Of a stretch of DNA of 64,000 nucleotides, positions 45,609-54,288 are shown piece after piece. The translations under genes were made by a program, and so were the position numbers. The notes under the pieces were generated by a model. The model was not told the DNA's origin and made no database searches. It was given only the letters and a program-made list of their open reading frames with translations. The stretch's first letter is position 1. Each line of letters opens with the position of its first letter. Where the stretch lies: the NCBI RefSeq assembly GCF_014844075.1, contig NZ_CP062165.1:5022001-5086000 (forward strand). The letters are read 5' to 3'. The stretch is from Paenibacillus sp. JNUCC-31 (GTDB lineage Bacteria; Bacillota; Bacilli; Paenibacillales; Paenibacillaceae).

Positions 45609-46094
45609 TTGAATCAGACGCATGAGCAGTGGGTGTATTACTCCCATGGCATTGCAGATACAGAAGTACTTGCGTCCGCACTTGCTGAACAGGCAACCGC
45701 CGGCATGGTGATTGCATTGGACGGTGATCTGGGTGCGGGCAAAACGGCATTTTCACAGAAGTTTGCCTGGCATTTGGGTGTACGTGATGTGGTCAACAGT
45801 CCCACGTTTACCCTGATCAAGGAATACGAAGGGCGTCTGCCCTTGTATCACATGGATGTCTATCGCATTTCACTGGAAGAAGCAGACGAGCTTGGGCTGG
45901 ATGAGTATTTCTATGGAGCCGGAGTCAGCCTGGTGGAGTGGTCGAGTATCATTCCCGAATTGCTCCCGCAAGAACATTTGCATGTGCAGATGGAGACGAC
46001 AGGCCCGGAGGATCGAACGATTACACTGGATGGGTATGGCGAGACTTACGCTGCTATATGCCGACAGTTCAGACAGAATGGAGTCATAAGATGA
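45609..46094 (+). CDS. tsaE: tRNA t6A-synthesis ATPase TsaE
   Basis: 161 residues. Walker A is GDLGAGKTAFSQ near residue 40; a threonine-rich SPTFTLIKEY switch and YHMDVYR follow; VEWSSII near residue 105 is the family tryptophan motif. TsaE binds the TsaB-TsaD dimer and hydrolyses ATP during formation of N6-threonylcarbamoyladenosine at position 37 of ANN-decoding tRNAs. TTG 45609 (AAAGGTGGGG upstream) is preferred over GTG 45597. First of four clustered genes equal to B. subtilis ydiB-ydiE. Its TGA overlaps the tsaB start. Confidence 0.95.
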   Translation: MNQTHEQWVYYSHGIADTEVLASALAEQATAGMVIALDGDLGAGKTAFSQKFAWHLGVRDVVNSPTFTLIKEYEGRLPLYHMDVYRISLEEADELGLDEYFYGAGVSLVEWSSIIPELLPQEHLHVQMETTGPEDRTITLDGYGETYAAICRQFRQNGVIR

Positions 46095-46942
46095 TGGAAG
46101 ATTTACAAAAAAAGCCGCGTCAGCGGTTTTTGGCGTTGGATACCTCGACTGCGGTGATGGCAGCCGCGGTAATGGAAGATCACGCTCTTCTGGAGGAACG
46201 CAATGAACGGGCAGAACGCAATCACTCGGTGCACGTTGTGCCTGTAATGGAGCAGCTGCTGGAAGCCAGCAGCACGCAGCCGGGACAGCTGGACGGCATT
46301 GCTGTCGGCATTGGCCCGGGATCGTACACGGGCATCCGCATTGCGGTGACCGCGGCGAAGACGCTGGCCTGGGCGTGGGACATCCCCGTTGCCGGGGTGT
46401 CCAGCCTTCAGGCTCTGGCCTGGGGCGGCTGGCACAGCGGCCTTGCCGCCAAGGCCGAAGCTGCGGCAGAGGATGCCGCAGCCGGGGCTGGCGGAACGCC
46501 ATCCGCGGACCAGGGCGGCACGGGTGCCGCCCCTGTCCACTGGATCGTTCCGCTTGTGGATGCGCGGCGCGGTCAGGCCTATACCGCGCTGTTTGCCTCC
46601 GCCGGGAGCGCTGCGCCCCGGCGGCTGGCCCCAGATGCCATCCGTCTGGTGGACGGATGGCTGGAAGCCCTCGCCGTCCGCATGGCGGAGGCGGCGCCGG
46701 AAGAGCGGCCCGCTGCCGTCTGGATTGTCGGCGAGACGGGCCCGCATGCGGCGGCAGCGGCTGAGCTTCGCTGCCCCGCAGGAACGGCGCTCCAGCTCGT
46801 ACCCTATGAGCTGGAGGGCCGCTGGGTTGGGCGCCTCGGCGCCGAGGCGCTGCTTGCAGGTCAGCGGGATGACGTGCATGCGCTTGTGCCCAACTACACC
46901 CAGCTGGCTGAAGCGGAAGCCAATCTGCTGCGCAAAGGCTAA
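46091..46942 (+). CDS. tsaB: tRNA t6A-synthesis protein TsaB
   Basis: 283 residues, ASKHA fold with FLALDTSTAVMAAAV at the start and GIAVGIGPGSYTGIRIAVTAAKTLAWAW around residues 70-98. It is the inactive partner that scaffolds TsaD. The ATG overlaps the tsaE stop (ATGA). Two oddities: from about 46230 on the DNA is far richer in GC than its neighbours, and residues about 110-145 hold an Ala/Gly-rich insertion (many AAA and GG runs) not usual in the roughly 230-residue family. The GC bias also leaves long open antisense frames, which I reject. A repeat element follows immediately after the stop. Confidence 0.93.
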   Translation: MMEDLQKKPRQRFLALDTSTAVMAAAVMEDHALLEERNERAERNHSVHVVPVMEQLLEASSTQPGQLDGIAVGIGPGSYTGIRIAVTAAKTLAWAWDIPVAGVSSLQALAWGGWHSGLAAKAEAAAEDAAAGAGGTPSADQGGTGAAPVHWIVPLVDARRGQAYTALFASAGSAAPRRLAPDAIRLVDGWLEALAVRMAEAAPEERPAAVWIVGETGPHAAAAAELRCPAGTALQLVPYELEGRWVGRLGAEALLAGQRDDVHALVPNYTQLAEAEANLLRKG

Positions 46943-46946
46943 CAGA

Positions 46947-47159
46947 GGTTGTTCAAAAAGTCCGCTTTTGATTACGAAGGATGCCTAGTGGCATCATCAG
47001 CATCGAATATGGAATTCAGCCGAAGTAGGCGGATGCTTGCGAAGAATGTTTCCTTCGGAAACATTGTAGTTGCTCACGTAGTTTTCCCTACGCTCCGCTA
47101 CTCCATTTCTAGCTTCATCCCATCTTCTCGGTACTGAGAACCGGTCTTTTTGAACACGC
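46947..47159. repeat. MITE-like intergenic repeat with terminal inverted repeats
   Basis: TGTTCAAAAAG (46950-46960) and CTTTTTGAACA (47146-47156) are perfect 11-base inverted ends of a 207-base element; pairing extends inward imperfectly. Inside, AATGTTTCC/GGAAACATT (47045-47065) is a perfect hairpin. No ORF of note. It splits the otherwise tight tsaE-tsaB-rimI-tsaD cluster. Repeats with such ends and a TTCGGAAACATT core are familiar to me from Paenibacillus genomes, but I could not search. No second copy in this window. Confidence 0.7.
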
Positions 47160-47180
47160 ACTAAAAGGGAGGGGAAGCGG

Positions 47181-47702
47181 ATGGACAACGTGGAGAATGA
47201 CGGGCAGGAAGCAGCCCTTCAGTTCAGATTCATGACTCTGGATGATATTCCCGATGTAATGATTATTGAACATGAGGCCTTCACCCTGCCCTGGACGGAA
47301 GAAGCGTTTCAGAATGAATTGACACACAATCATTTTGCTAAATATATGGTCATGGAACTGGAAGGAACAGCAATTGGCTATGCTGGCATGTGGACGATCA
47401 TGGATGAAGCCCACATTACCAATATTGCAGTCAGGGAAGCTTATCGTGGGCGCAAGCTCGGCGAGAAGCTGTTGGACGAATTGATGAGAACGGCGGCTTA
47501 TCTCGGGATGGAACGAATGACGCTGGAAGTCCGGGTTTCGAATCGAATTGCCCAGAGCTTGTATCAGAAAAAAGGGTTTGAATCGGCAGGTCTTCGCAAA
47601 GGATACTACTCCGACAATGGGGAGGATGCGATGATTATGTGGGCGAATTTGCCGCCTGCGAGCCGGAGCGGCGAAGAGGAAGGAAGCGTAACGGATTCAT
47701 GA
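47181..47702 (+). CDS. rimI: Ribosomal protein S18 alanine N-acetyltransferase (RimI)
   Basis: 173 residues, GNAT fold: [20 protein letters not shown] at the start, then the acetyl-CoA loop [19 protein letters not shown] (Q/RxxGxG/A-type) and [28 protein letters not shown] precedes the ATG. RimI sits between tsaB and tsaD in B. subtilis (ydiD) and many Bacillota. Its stop overlaps the tsaD start. Confidence 0.94.
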   Translation: MDNVENDGQEAALQFRFMTLDDIPDVMIIEHEAFTLPWTEEAFQNELTHNHFAKYMVMELEGTAIGYAGMWTIMDEAHITNIAVREAYRGRKLGEKLLDELMRTAAYLGMERMTLEVRVSNRIAQSLYQKKGFESAGLRKGYYSDNGEDAMIMWANLPPASRSGEEEGSVTDS

Positions 47703-48754
47703 AGGATTTCAATGAAAAGATAAGTTCAGCACCATCTTATATATTGGCTGTGGAGACAAGCTGTGATGAAACGTCCGTAGCGGTAGTCAAGGATGGACGG
47801 GAAGTGCTGTCCAATCTGATCTCCAGCCAGATTGAGACGCATAAGGCATTTGGCGGAGTAGTGCCTGAAGTGGCTTCGCGCAAACACGTTGAAGTCATTA
47901 CATTGATGCTGGAACAGGCTATTGAACAATCCGGCATCCGTCCGCGTGATCTGAGTGCGATTGCCGTCACGCAAGGGCCTGGACTGGTAGGTGCATTGCT
48001 GGTCGGCATTGTAGCGGCCAAAACCATGGCTATGGCTCTTGGCAAGCCGCTCATTGGCACACATCATATTGCAGGACATATCTATGCCAACAGACTTACC
48101 CAGGAGCTGCAATATCCAGCGATGGCATTGGTGGTTTCGGGTGGTCATACCGAGCTTGTGCATATGGAATCCGAAGGCAAGTTCAAACTGATCGGTCGTA
48201 CGCGTGACGATGCGGTAGGCGAGGCTTACGACAAAGTGGCACGGGCCCTGGGCTGTCCCTACCCGGGAGGACCGCATGTGGACCGGATGGCTGCTGAAGC
48301 AGAGCAGGCGGTACCTTTGCCGCGTGTCTGGCTTGAAGCAGATTCGTATGATTTCAGTCTTAGCGGTCTGAAGTCGGCTGTACTGAATGTTCTGAATCAA
48401 GCCAAAATGCGCGGAGAAACGCTTGAACCATCTGCTGTGGCGCGGGGCTTCCAGGAAGCGGTCGTCGAAGTGCTGGTAGAGAAGGCAGTGCGGGCTGTTC
48501 ATGAGTATGGATCGCGTCAATTGTTGTTATGCGGTGGCGTTGCAGCAAATCGGGGTTTGCGTTCAGCTTTGCAGGAGCGTTGTGCGAAGGAAGGGCTTGA
48601 ATTGCTGATCCCGCCGATGGAGTATTGTACCGACAATGCTGCGATGATTGGAGCTGCGGCGTACTTGAAATGGCAGCGGGGAGAAATCTCGGAATTCGAT
48701 GCCAAAGCAGATCCTGGACTTTCACTTGAGGCATGGTCTGTTCAATCGCTATAG
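47699..48754 (+). CDS. tsaD: tRNA N6-adenosine threonylcarbamoyltransferase TsaD
   Basis: 351 residues, the catalytic subunit of t6A synthesis. [16 protein letters not shown] at the start, the metal-binding [10 protein letters not shown] (HxxxH) near residue 120, VSGGHTEL, and [14 protein letters not shown] near 280. The ATG at 47699 overlaps the rimI stop (ATGA), giving the expected family length; the upstream frame runs inside rimI. Last gene of the t6A cluster. A strong promoter for the next unit starts 23 bases after its stop. Confidence 0.97.
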   Translation: MKDFNEKISSAPSYILAVETSCDETSVAVVKDGREVLSNLISSQIETHKAFGGVVPEVASRKHVEVITLMLEQAIEQSGIRPRDLSAIAVTQGPGLVGALLVGIVAAKTMAMALGKPLIGTHHIAGHIYANRLTQELQYPAMALVVSGGHTELVHMESEGKFKLIGRTRDDAVGEAYDKVARALGCPYPGGPHVDRMAAEAEQAVPLPRVWLEADSYDFSLSGLKSAVLNVLNQAKMRGETLEPSAVARGFQEAVVEVLVEKAVRAVHEYGSRQLLLCGGVAANRGLRSALQERCAKEGLELLIPPMEYCTDNAAMIGAAAYLKWQRGEISEFDAKADPGLSLEAWSVQSL

Positions 48755-48776
48755 AATGATTCATACACATTAAGAC

Positions 48777-48805
48777 TTGACAGCCAGATGTGAAGAATGT
48801 ATATT
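48777..48805 (+). promoter_or_regulatory. Sigma-A promoter of the T-box/leuA unit
   Basis: TTGACA (48777-48782), 17-base spacer, TATATT (48800-48805). Transcription would start near 48812, just before the first T-box. Confidence 0.85.
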
Positions 48806-48847
48806 AGTTACAAATTTAAACAGGAATTCAGATTCCTGATTGTAAAC

Positions 48848-49232
48848 GCGATGAACAGGAACAGTAGGGTAATTCCCGGTCTTAGAGAGCTGCGGGGTGG
48901 TGCAACGCAGTCGAAGGAAACCTGAAACTCACCTGGAAGCGGAACGATGGAACACGGTAACTCCCCGGGAGAAGCCGAAGGCCGATGATGGCCCAAAGTA
49001 CATGGTTACGGGTTGCCTCCGTGAATGGGCCGTTGTTGATGGAATACGGATGACATATCGGTAGGAAATCAACGATAACTGAGGGGGCTTTTGTCACTTG
49101 GGGCGATGATAACGGTATGGACGCATACAGGATCAGCTCAAAGGAAACGAAAGTCAACAAGAGTGGTACCGCGAAGGTGAACAGCCTGTCGTCTCTTGCA
49201 ATATTGCAGGAGATGGCAGGCTTTTTTGATTT
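48848..49232 (+). promoter_or_regulatory. T-box riboswitch 1 (leucine)
   Basis: Stem I holds AGAGAGCTGCGGGGTGG; the specifier loop reads TGAAA-CTC-ACC with CTC (Leu) as codon; the T-box proper is GAGTGGTACCGCG (49161-49173), whose variable T suits a tRNA with discriminator A, as in tRNA-Leu. The terminator is at 49183-49227 (AGCCTG...CAGGCT with inner TGCA/TGCA stem and Ts). Uncharged tRNA-Leu would favour the antiterminator. Confidence 0.92.
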
Positions 49233-49261
49233 TCAAAATAGTATTGGTTATCAATCCGCTG

Positions 49262-49291
49262 TTGTATTGGTTATGGGTCAGTTGTTATATA
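49262..49291 (+). promoter_or_regulatory. Possible second promoter between the two T-boxes
   Basis: TTGTAT (49262-49267), 18-base spacer, TATATA (49286-49291). Weak but well placed to transcribe T-box 2 alone. Confidence 0.3.
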
Positions 49292-49301
49292 CGATAAATG
49301 T

Positions 49302-49662
49302 AATGAACGGGAGCAGTAAAATGACAAAGCGCTCAGAGAGCTGCGGGGTGGTGCGACGCAGTGGCTGATATCATTTGAATCTCGCCCGGGAACAGAGCTG
49401 TGGAAGCATGAGGGACGATGTTTCGTCCATTTGTCCTTGCGGACGAAAGGGTCATGCGTTACACAGTAACGGCTAACCTCCGTTACAGGGTGTTTCTCCA
49501 GCTGGAGAAGTGTTGTAGGTGCGGTTGTACGCAGCAGCAATGCTTATGGCTGGAGACGACGAGGTGGATGGTCTCTGGCGCAAGCCTGGATCATCAAGCA
49601 AGAGTGGTACCGCGGAGGGATAATAACCCGCCGTCTCTTAGATGAGATGGCGGGTTATTTGT
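49302..49662 (+). promoter_or_regulatory. T-box riboswitch 2 (leucine)
   Basis: A second complete T-box: stem I with AGAGAGCTGCGGGGTGG, specifier loop TGAAT-CTC-GCC, T-box GAGTGGTACCGCGG (49602-49615) and terminator AATAACCCGCC...GGCGGGTTATT (49622-49659). Same codon (CTC, Leu) and variable base as T-box 1, and the same stem I sequence around the GGGGTGGTGC segment, so a duplication is likely. Confidence 0.92.
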
Positions 49663-49722
49663 GTTTGCTGCCGGCAGCAGGGTGGGTGATAGGCATGAAT
49701 AATCTGCATGAGAAGAACTGAG

Positions 49723-49746
49723 AGAGTGTAAGTCGACGTACACTCT
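49723..49746 (+). other. Hairpin between T-box 2 and leuA
   Basis: AGAGTGTA/TACACTCT, perfect 8-bp stem with an 8-base loop. No T tract. The rest of the 280 bases before leuA shows nothing else I can name. Confidence 0.4.
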
Positions 49747-49941
49747 TGTATGTCCGAAATAAGTTCATGAATAAGGACTAGAGTAATGTCCGAGTTGTGA
49801 GCGGTTAACGTAGCGAGCCTGGATATTCGATCAAACACAACGATGAACAAAAACATACGAAAACATGTCATGTGAACAGCAAGGTTCTGGCCTGGTTCCA
49901 ACGCAATGAACATTTTATAAATTTGATGGAGGTTGAAGGAT

Positions 49942-51498
49942 ATGACAACGAACAATAATAAACGCATGATCGAGATTTTTGATACAACACTGCGTGATGG
50001 AGAACAGGCACCGGGAGCAAGTTTGCAGCCTGAGCAAAAAATTGAACTGGCACACCAATTGGCTTCTCTGGGCATTGACGTCATCGAGCCTGGATTCCCG
50101 ATCTCAAGTCCGGGTGAGTTTGCGGCGGTTCAGGCGATTTCCAGACAACTGCAAAACGTTGAGATTTGCGGTTTCGCGCGTGCGGTCAAGGGGGATATTG
50201 ATGCAGCTGTTCGAGCAACGGCTGACGCAGCACGCCGCCGAATTCACCTGTTTATCTCCTCTTCGGATATCCATATTGAGCATCAGCTGCGCCGTCCGCG
50301 CAGCGAAGTCGTGGCTACCGCTCGGGAGATGGTATCTTATGCGCGTCAGTTCACAGATATTGTGGAATTCACCGCCATGGATGCGGCTCGTACGAAGATG
50401 GATGATCTGATTGAAATGGTTGAAGTGGCCATTGAAGCAGGAGCGAGTGTTATCAATTTGCCGGATACGGTCGGGTACGCGCTGCCGCATGAATATGGAG
50501 AGATGTTCCGCCGGGTACGTGAAGGTGCAAGAGGTGGAGACAAGGTTCGTTACAGCGCACACTGTCATAATGACTTGGGGCTTGCCGTTGCTAACAGTCT
50601 GGCTGCGATTGCGAACGGTGCTTCCCAGATTGAAGTAACCATTAACGGTGTAGGAGAACGGACGGGCAACTGTGCATTGGAAGAGCTGATTATGGCTTTG
50701 GAGACACGTGGAGACGCTATTGGTGCAACCACGAACATCAAACTGAACCAGATGTATGAGACATCGCGTCAGATTAGCCGTGCAATGCATTTCCCGATTG
50801 CCTACAACAAACCGGTGGTAGGACGAAATGCCTTCCAGCATGAGTCCGGTATTCATCAGGATGGTCTGCTCAAGAACAGGAATACGTATGAAATTATGGA
50901 CCCGGAAGCGCTGGGTATTCCGCGCAGCATGATTATTCTGGGCAAACACTCCGGTCGTCACGCTTTGAAAGACCGGGTTCGTAAATATGGTTTTGAACCG
51001 GATGAGCAGCAAATGGAACAACTGTATGAGGTATTTAAAGAAACAGCCGACCAACAGAAAGTGGTTAGTGATGATCAGTTATTGCAGATGGTTAGCCAGA
51101 CCATGAATATTCCTGCTCAAGATTATGAGCTGGTTGAATTGCAGGTAACAGCAGGCAGCATGACCGATCGAATGGCAGCCGTTCGCATTCGAACCAGCGC
51201 AGGAGAGCAATCCTACTCTGCCGTTGGCGGTGGTCCGGTAGATGCAACCATCCGTGCGATTGGGCAGAGTATTTCAGATGATATTACGTTTGTGGATATG
51301 GAGATGCACGCCTTGAGCGGAGGAGAGGCTGCGAGTGCAGAAGCTGCGGTAACCGTGGAACGGGCAGGACGTGAATTCAGAGGAACCGCTACGCACAATG
51401 ATATCGTCATGGCTGCTGGTCTGGCGTATGTAGCCGCTTGTAATGCTGCTGGATTGAAGGCAGAATCTTCTGAGAGTGATGAGCCTGTGCACGCATAA
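49942..51498 (+). CDS. leuA: 2-isopropylmalate synthase
   Basis: Condenses acetyl-CoA with 2-oxoisovalerate, the first committed step to leucine. 518 residues. DTTLRDGEQAPG at about 11-22, HCHNDLGLAVANSLAAI (metal-binding His pair) and NGVGERTGNCALEE are the catalytic TIM-barrel motifs; ESGIHQDGLLKN follows, and the C-terminal 130 residues are the leucine-binding allosteric domain. ATG 49942 (GGAGG nine bases upstream) rather than TTG 49933. It stands alone, without leuB, leuC or leuD, and two T-boxes with Leu specifiers precede it, which agrees with the assignment and excludes homocitrate synthase. Confidence 0.96.
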   Translation: MTTNNNKRMIEIFDTTLRDGEQAPGASLQPEQKIELAHQLASLGIDVIEPGFPISSPGEFAAVQAISRQLQNVEICGFARAVKGDIDAAVRATADAARRRIHLFISSSDIHIEHQLRRPRSEVVATAREMVSYARQFTDIVEFTAMDAARTKMDDLIEMVEVAIEAGASVINLPDTVGYALPHEYGEMFRRVREGARGGDKVRYSAHCHNDLGLAVANSLAAIANGASQIEVTINGVGERTGNCALEELIMALETRGDAIGATTNIKLNQMYETSRQISRAMHFPIAYNKPVVGRNAFQHESGIHQDGLLKNRNTYEIMDPEALGIPRSMIILGKHSGRHALKDRVRKYGFEPDEQQMEQLYEVFKETADQQKVVSDDQLLQMVSQTMNIPAQDYELVELQVTAGSMTDRMAAVRIRTSAGEQSYSAVGGGPVDATIRAIGQSISDDITFVDMEMHALSGGEAASAEAAVTVERAGREFRGTATHNDIVMAAGLAYVAACNAAGLKAESSESDEPVHA

Positions 51499-51543
51499 AT
51501 AGCAATTAGCCTTTTAGAGAATTTTTGATGCTAACAAAGAAGA

Positions 51544-51586
51544 GCAAAGCAGGCCTTGAATGAAAGAGGTCTGCTTTTGTCCTTTT
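51544..51586 (+). terminator. Terminator after leuA
   Basis: AAAGCAGGCCT pairs with AGAGGTCTGCTTT (G-T allowed), followed by TTGTCCTTTT. Confidence 0.75.
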
Positions 51587-51638
51587 ATAGGAGATCACAT
51601 ACGAAGAGGGGGGGCGATTTGTCAAGATGTGATTATAG

Positions 51639-51865
51639 TTATCCACATATTCAGGATAATTTGTGGGTAACTCTGTCAAACCCAAACCAGTAATGTTTTC
51701 GGAAATAAAGGTTTTAGGGGATAGAGATCCCCCTTTATATCCACAAAGATGTGGATAACGTGGATAACTTGGTGGATAAATATGGTTTTTGTGCAGAAAA
51801 AGCTATTCTACCGCCGTATAATTAACTAAATTAAGTTGATTGCTATATTGCTTTCTTGTGGATAA
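51639..51865. other. DnaA-box cluster
   Basis: Perfect TTATCCACA boxes at 51639-51647 (plus) and, as TGTGGATAA, at 51750-51758 and 51857-51865. One-mismatch boxes at 51662-51670 (TGTGGGTAA), 51737-51745 (ATATCCACA), 51759-51767 (CGTGGATAA) and 51771-51779 (GGTGGATAA). Seven boxes in 227 bases of a 553-base gap without genes. B. subtilis has intergenic DnaA-box clusters that titrate DnaA and restrain initiation; this is not oriC, since dnaA/dnaN are not here. Confidence 0.75.
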
Positions 51866-51961
51866 GATGGAGGGTAATCAACAGAAAAATATGTCCCGTA
51901 GTTCGAGTGAATTTGACAAATATGAAAACCCTCTTGTCAAAACCCTATAGTTATAATTAAC

Positions 51962-51996
51962 AAAAAAGCTGATTCCGTCAAGGAATCAGCTTTTTG
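51962..51996. terminator. Bidirectional terminator downstream of the ABC-F gene
   Basis: AAAAAGCTGATTCC/GGAATCAGCTTTTT, a perfect 14-bp stem with a 5-base loop; mainly serves the minus-strand ABC-F gene. Confidence 0.93.
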
Positions 51997-52051
51997 TTTG
52001 CTATTTGTTCCACGCAGCAGGACAGCAGGGAAATGGACTGAAAGGGCCAGC

Positions 52052-54010
52052 TTATTCCAAAGCTAATTCTTCCCACTCTTCATAAGCCTTGGCAAGTTGA
52101 AGCTTGTGACTCTCCGCTTGTTCCTGTAGCTCTTGCAGCTTCATGTAATCCTGATATATTTCAGGCAGGGCCATCTGTGCCTCAAGCTCCGTAATCTCCG
52201 TTTCCAGCTCCGCAATCTGTTGTTCCAGAGCTTCCTGCTTGCGCTGGCGGTTTCGTTCTTCCCGCTTGGCCTGCTTGTCAGCTTCGAATGAAGCGGCTCC
52301 GGATTTTTCGGTTGCAGACAGGCCTGGATCCGATTTCGCAGAGTTTTTGGAGGAGGCAAGGCGTGCTTCAGCAGCTTCGCGTGCAATGTCCTCAAGCTCC
52401 TGTTTCTTCTCTACATAATCATCATAGTTGCCGAGGTAGTGTTCTGTTCCACCTGGATGAAGCTCAACAATACGCTCAGCCATTTTGTTAAGGAAATACC
52501 GGTCATGGGAGATGAACAGCAATGTGCCTTCATAGTCCATCAGTGCGGCTTCAAGCACTTCTTTGGCGAACAGATCAAGATGGTTCGTAGGTTCATCCAG
52601 AATGAGCATGTTGGCTTCCATGAGCATGAGCTTGGAGAGAGACACACGAGCTTTTTCTCCACCGCTGAGCGAGGAGATTTTTTTGAGTACATCATCTCCA
52701 CTGAACAGGAAGTTGCCAAGCACCGTACGAATCCGCGCTTCCTCCATGCCTGGATATGCACCCCACAGCTCTTCCAACACGGTATTGGAAGGATTAAGTC
52801 CCGTCTGTTCCTGATCATAATAGCCAATCTGCACCTTGGTACCCCATTGGATCTCACCGCTTACAGGACGCAAACTTCCGGTGAGGCATTTCAGCAAGGT
52901 GGATTTGCCAATACCGTTCGGACCGATCAAAGCAACCGTTTCCCCGCGTCTAAGATCAAAAGATACATTGCGGAACAGCGGCGAGGCCTCATCGTAAGCC
53001 ACGGATAGCTGTTCCACACGGAGCACTTCCTTGCCGGACATGACAGCCGTTTCAAAAGAGAAGTGGGCTTTCTTCAGATCTCCCATAGGTTTGTCCAGCC
53101 GTTCCATCTTATCGAGCGCCTTGCGGCGGCTCTGTGCCCGTTTGGTCGTTGAAGCACGGACGATATTCTTCTGAACAAATTCCTCCATCTTGGAGATTTC
53201 ATCCTGCTGTTTCTCATATTGCTTCATCTGGCTTTCATACTCGGCAGCTTTAAGCTCCATGTACCGACTGTAATTGCCCGTATATTTTTTCGAGCGATGC
53301 CGTTCAATCTCCACGATGGTTGTAACAAGCCGATCAAGAAAATACCGGTCATGGGATACAACGAGCAGTGCGCCAGAATAACCTCTCAGATAATCCTCAA
53401 GCCACGTTAAGGTGGCGATATCGAGATAGTTGGTAGGCTCGTCCAGCATGAGCAGGTCAGGGGCCTGGAGCAAAATTCGAGCGAGCGCAAGGCGGGTCTT
53501 TTGACCTCCGCTCAGTGTGGCAATCCGGGTATCCGGTGAGAATTCCCCGAATCCCATCCCGTGCAGCACGCTGCGAATGCGGGTTTCCATCTCATAACCG
53601 CCATGATCCTTGAACCAGTCCGAGCGTTTGGCATAACGCTCAAGCAGATCTGCATATTTTTTCTCGTCTTCCATCTGGGCAGGGTCAGCAATATCCTGTT
53701 CCATCTGACGCAAATCTGCTTCAGCCTGGGTCAGATGAGCGAATACATTCATCATTTCATCCCATATGGAGCGGTCCGATTGCAGTCCGCTGTTCTGGGC
53801 AAGGTAACCGAGTGTCGTTTCCTTGGATTTGAAAATCTGCCCGCCATCGTAGGACATTTCCCCTGCCACAATTTTGAGCAACGTGGATTTCCCTGCGCCG
53901 TTAACACCGACGAGGCCGATGCGCTCGCGTTCTAATATTTGTAAGTTCACGCCGTCCAGGATCGGATCGACACCAAAACGTTTGATAATTCCGGATACTT
54001 GCAGCAGCAT
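52052..54010 (-). CDS. ydiF: ABC-F family ATPase (YdiF-like)
   Basis: 652 residues, two ABC domains and no membrane part, so a ribosome-associated ABC-F protein. First domain: Walker A GVNGAGKSTLLK near 37, signature LSGGQKTRLALARIL, Walker B LLMLDEPTNYLD. The linker (about 245-320) with the RRKALDKMERLDKP stretch is the P-site tRNA interaction motif region. Second domain: GPNGIGKSTLLK, LSGGEKARVSLSKLM, LILDEPTNHLD. A charged coiled coil makes the last 100 residues. ATG 54010 has GGAGGAA upstream, so the extra six residues from ATG 54028 are unlikely. B. subtilis ydiF lies at the same place, next to tsaD and moaC. Confidence 0.94.
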   Translation of the reverse strand: MLLQVSGIIKRFGVDPILDGVNLQILERERIGLVGVNGAGKSTLLKIVAGEMSYDGGQIFKSKETTLGYLAQNSGLQSDRSIWDEMMNVFAHLTQAEADLRQMEQDIADPAQMEDEKKYADLLERYAKRSDWFKDHGGYEMETRIRSVLHGMGFGEFSPDTRIATLSGGQKTRLALARILLQAPDLLMLDEPTNYLDIATLTWLEDYLRGYSGALLVVSHDRYFLDRLVTTIVEIERHRSKKYTGNYSRYMELKAAEYESQMKQYEKQQDEISKMEEFVQKNIVRASTTKRAQSRRKALDKMERLDKPMGDLKKAHFSFETAVMSGKEVLRVEQLSVAYDEASPLFRNVSFDLRRGETVALIGPNGIGKSTLLKCLTGSLRPVSGEIQWGTKVQIGYYDQEQTGLNPSNTVLEELWGAYPGMEEARIRTVLGNFLFSGDDVLKKISSLSGGEKARVSLSKLMLMEANMLILDEPTNHLDLFAKEVLEAALMDYEGTLLFISHDRYFLNKMAERIVELHPGGTEHYLGNYDDYVEKKQELEDIAREAAEARLASSKNSAKSDPGLSATEKSGAASFEADKQAKREERNRQRKQEALEQQIAELETEITELEAQMALPEIYQDYMKLQELQEQAESHKLQLAKAYEEWEELALE

Positions 54011-54288
54011 AAAATTAAGTTCCTCCATAGGTCCAGTTCGTGATTTGACAACTACATCTCAGTTTACATGAAATACAGAGCAAATGCACCGATTGAGAGT
54101 GCCTGGGGCGTGTAGTCTTTTTGGTCAATCAATGATAAACTGAAAGAAGGCATGTTATTACATGAGGATTTTGCAGAAAATGAATCATTTGGCCATTCCA
54201 ACAAGATGACAACTGGTGCATAACATATAAATTGTTTTTCAATGAGAGCTAGTTTACCTTCCCGATCAACAGGAGGTTATCCAAGGAC

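Noticed and set aside
46103..46879. 258-residue open frame on the minus strand inside tsaB
   Set aside because: Produced by the high GC of the second half of tsaB; no ribosome site, Arg/Ala/Gly-rich with no domain, and fully antisense to a conserved gene.
51639..51865. Chromosomal replication origin
   Set aside because: DnaA boxes are present but dnaA, dnaN, recF and an AT-rich unwinding region in the usual layout are not; a regulatory DnaA-box cluster fits better.
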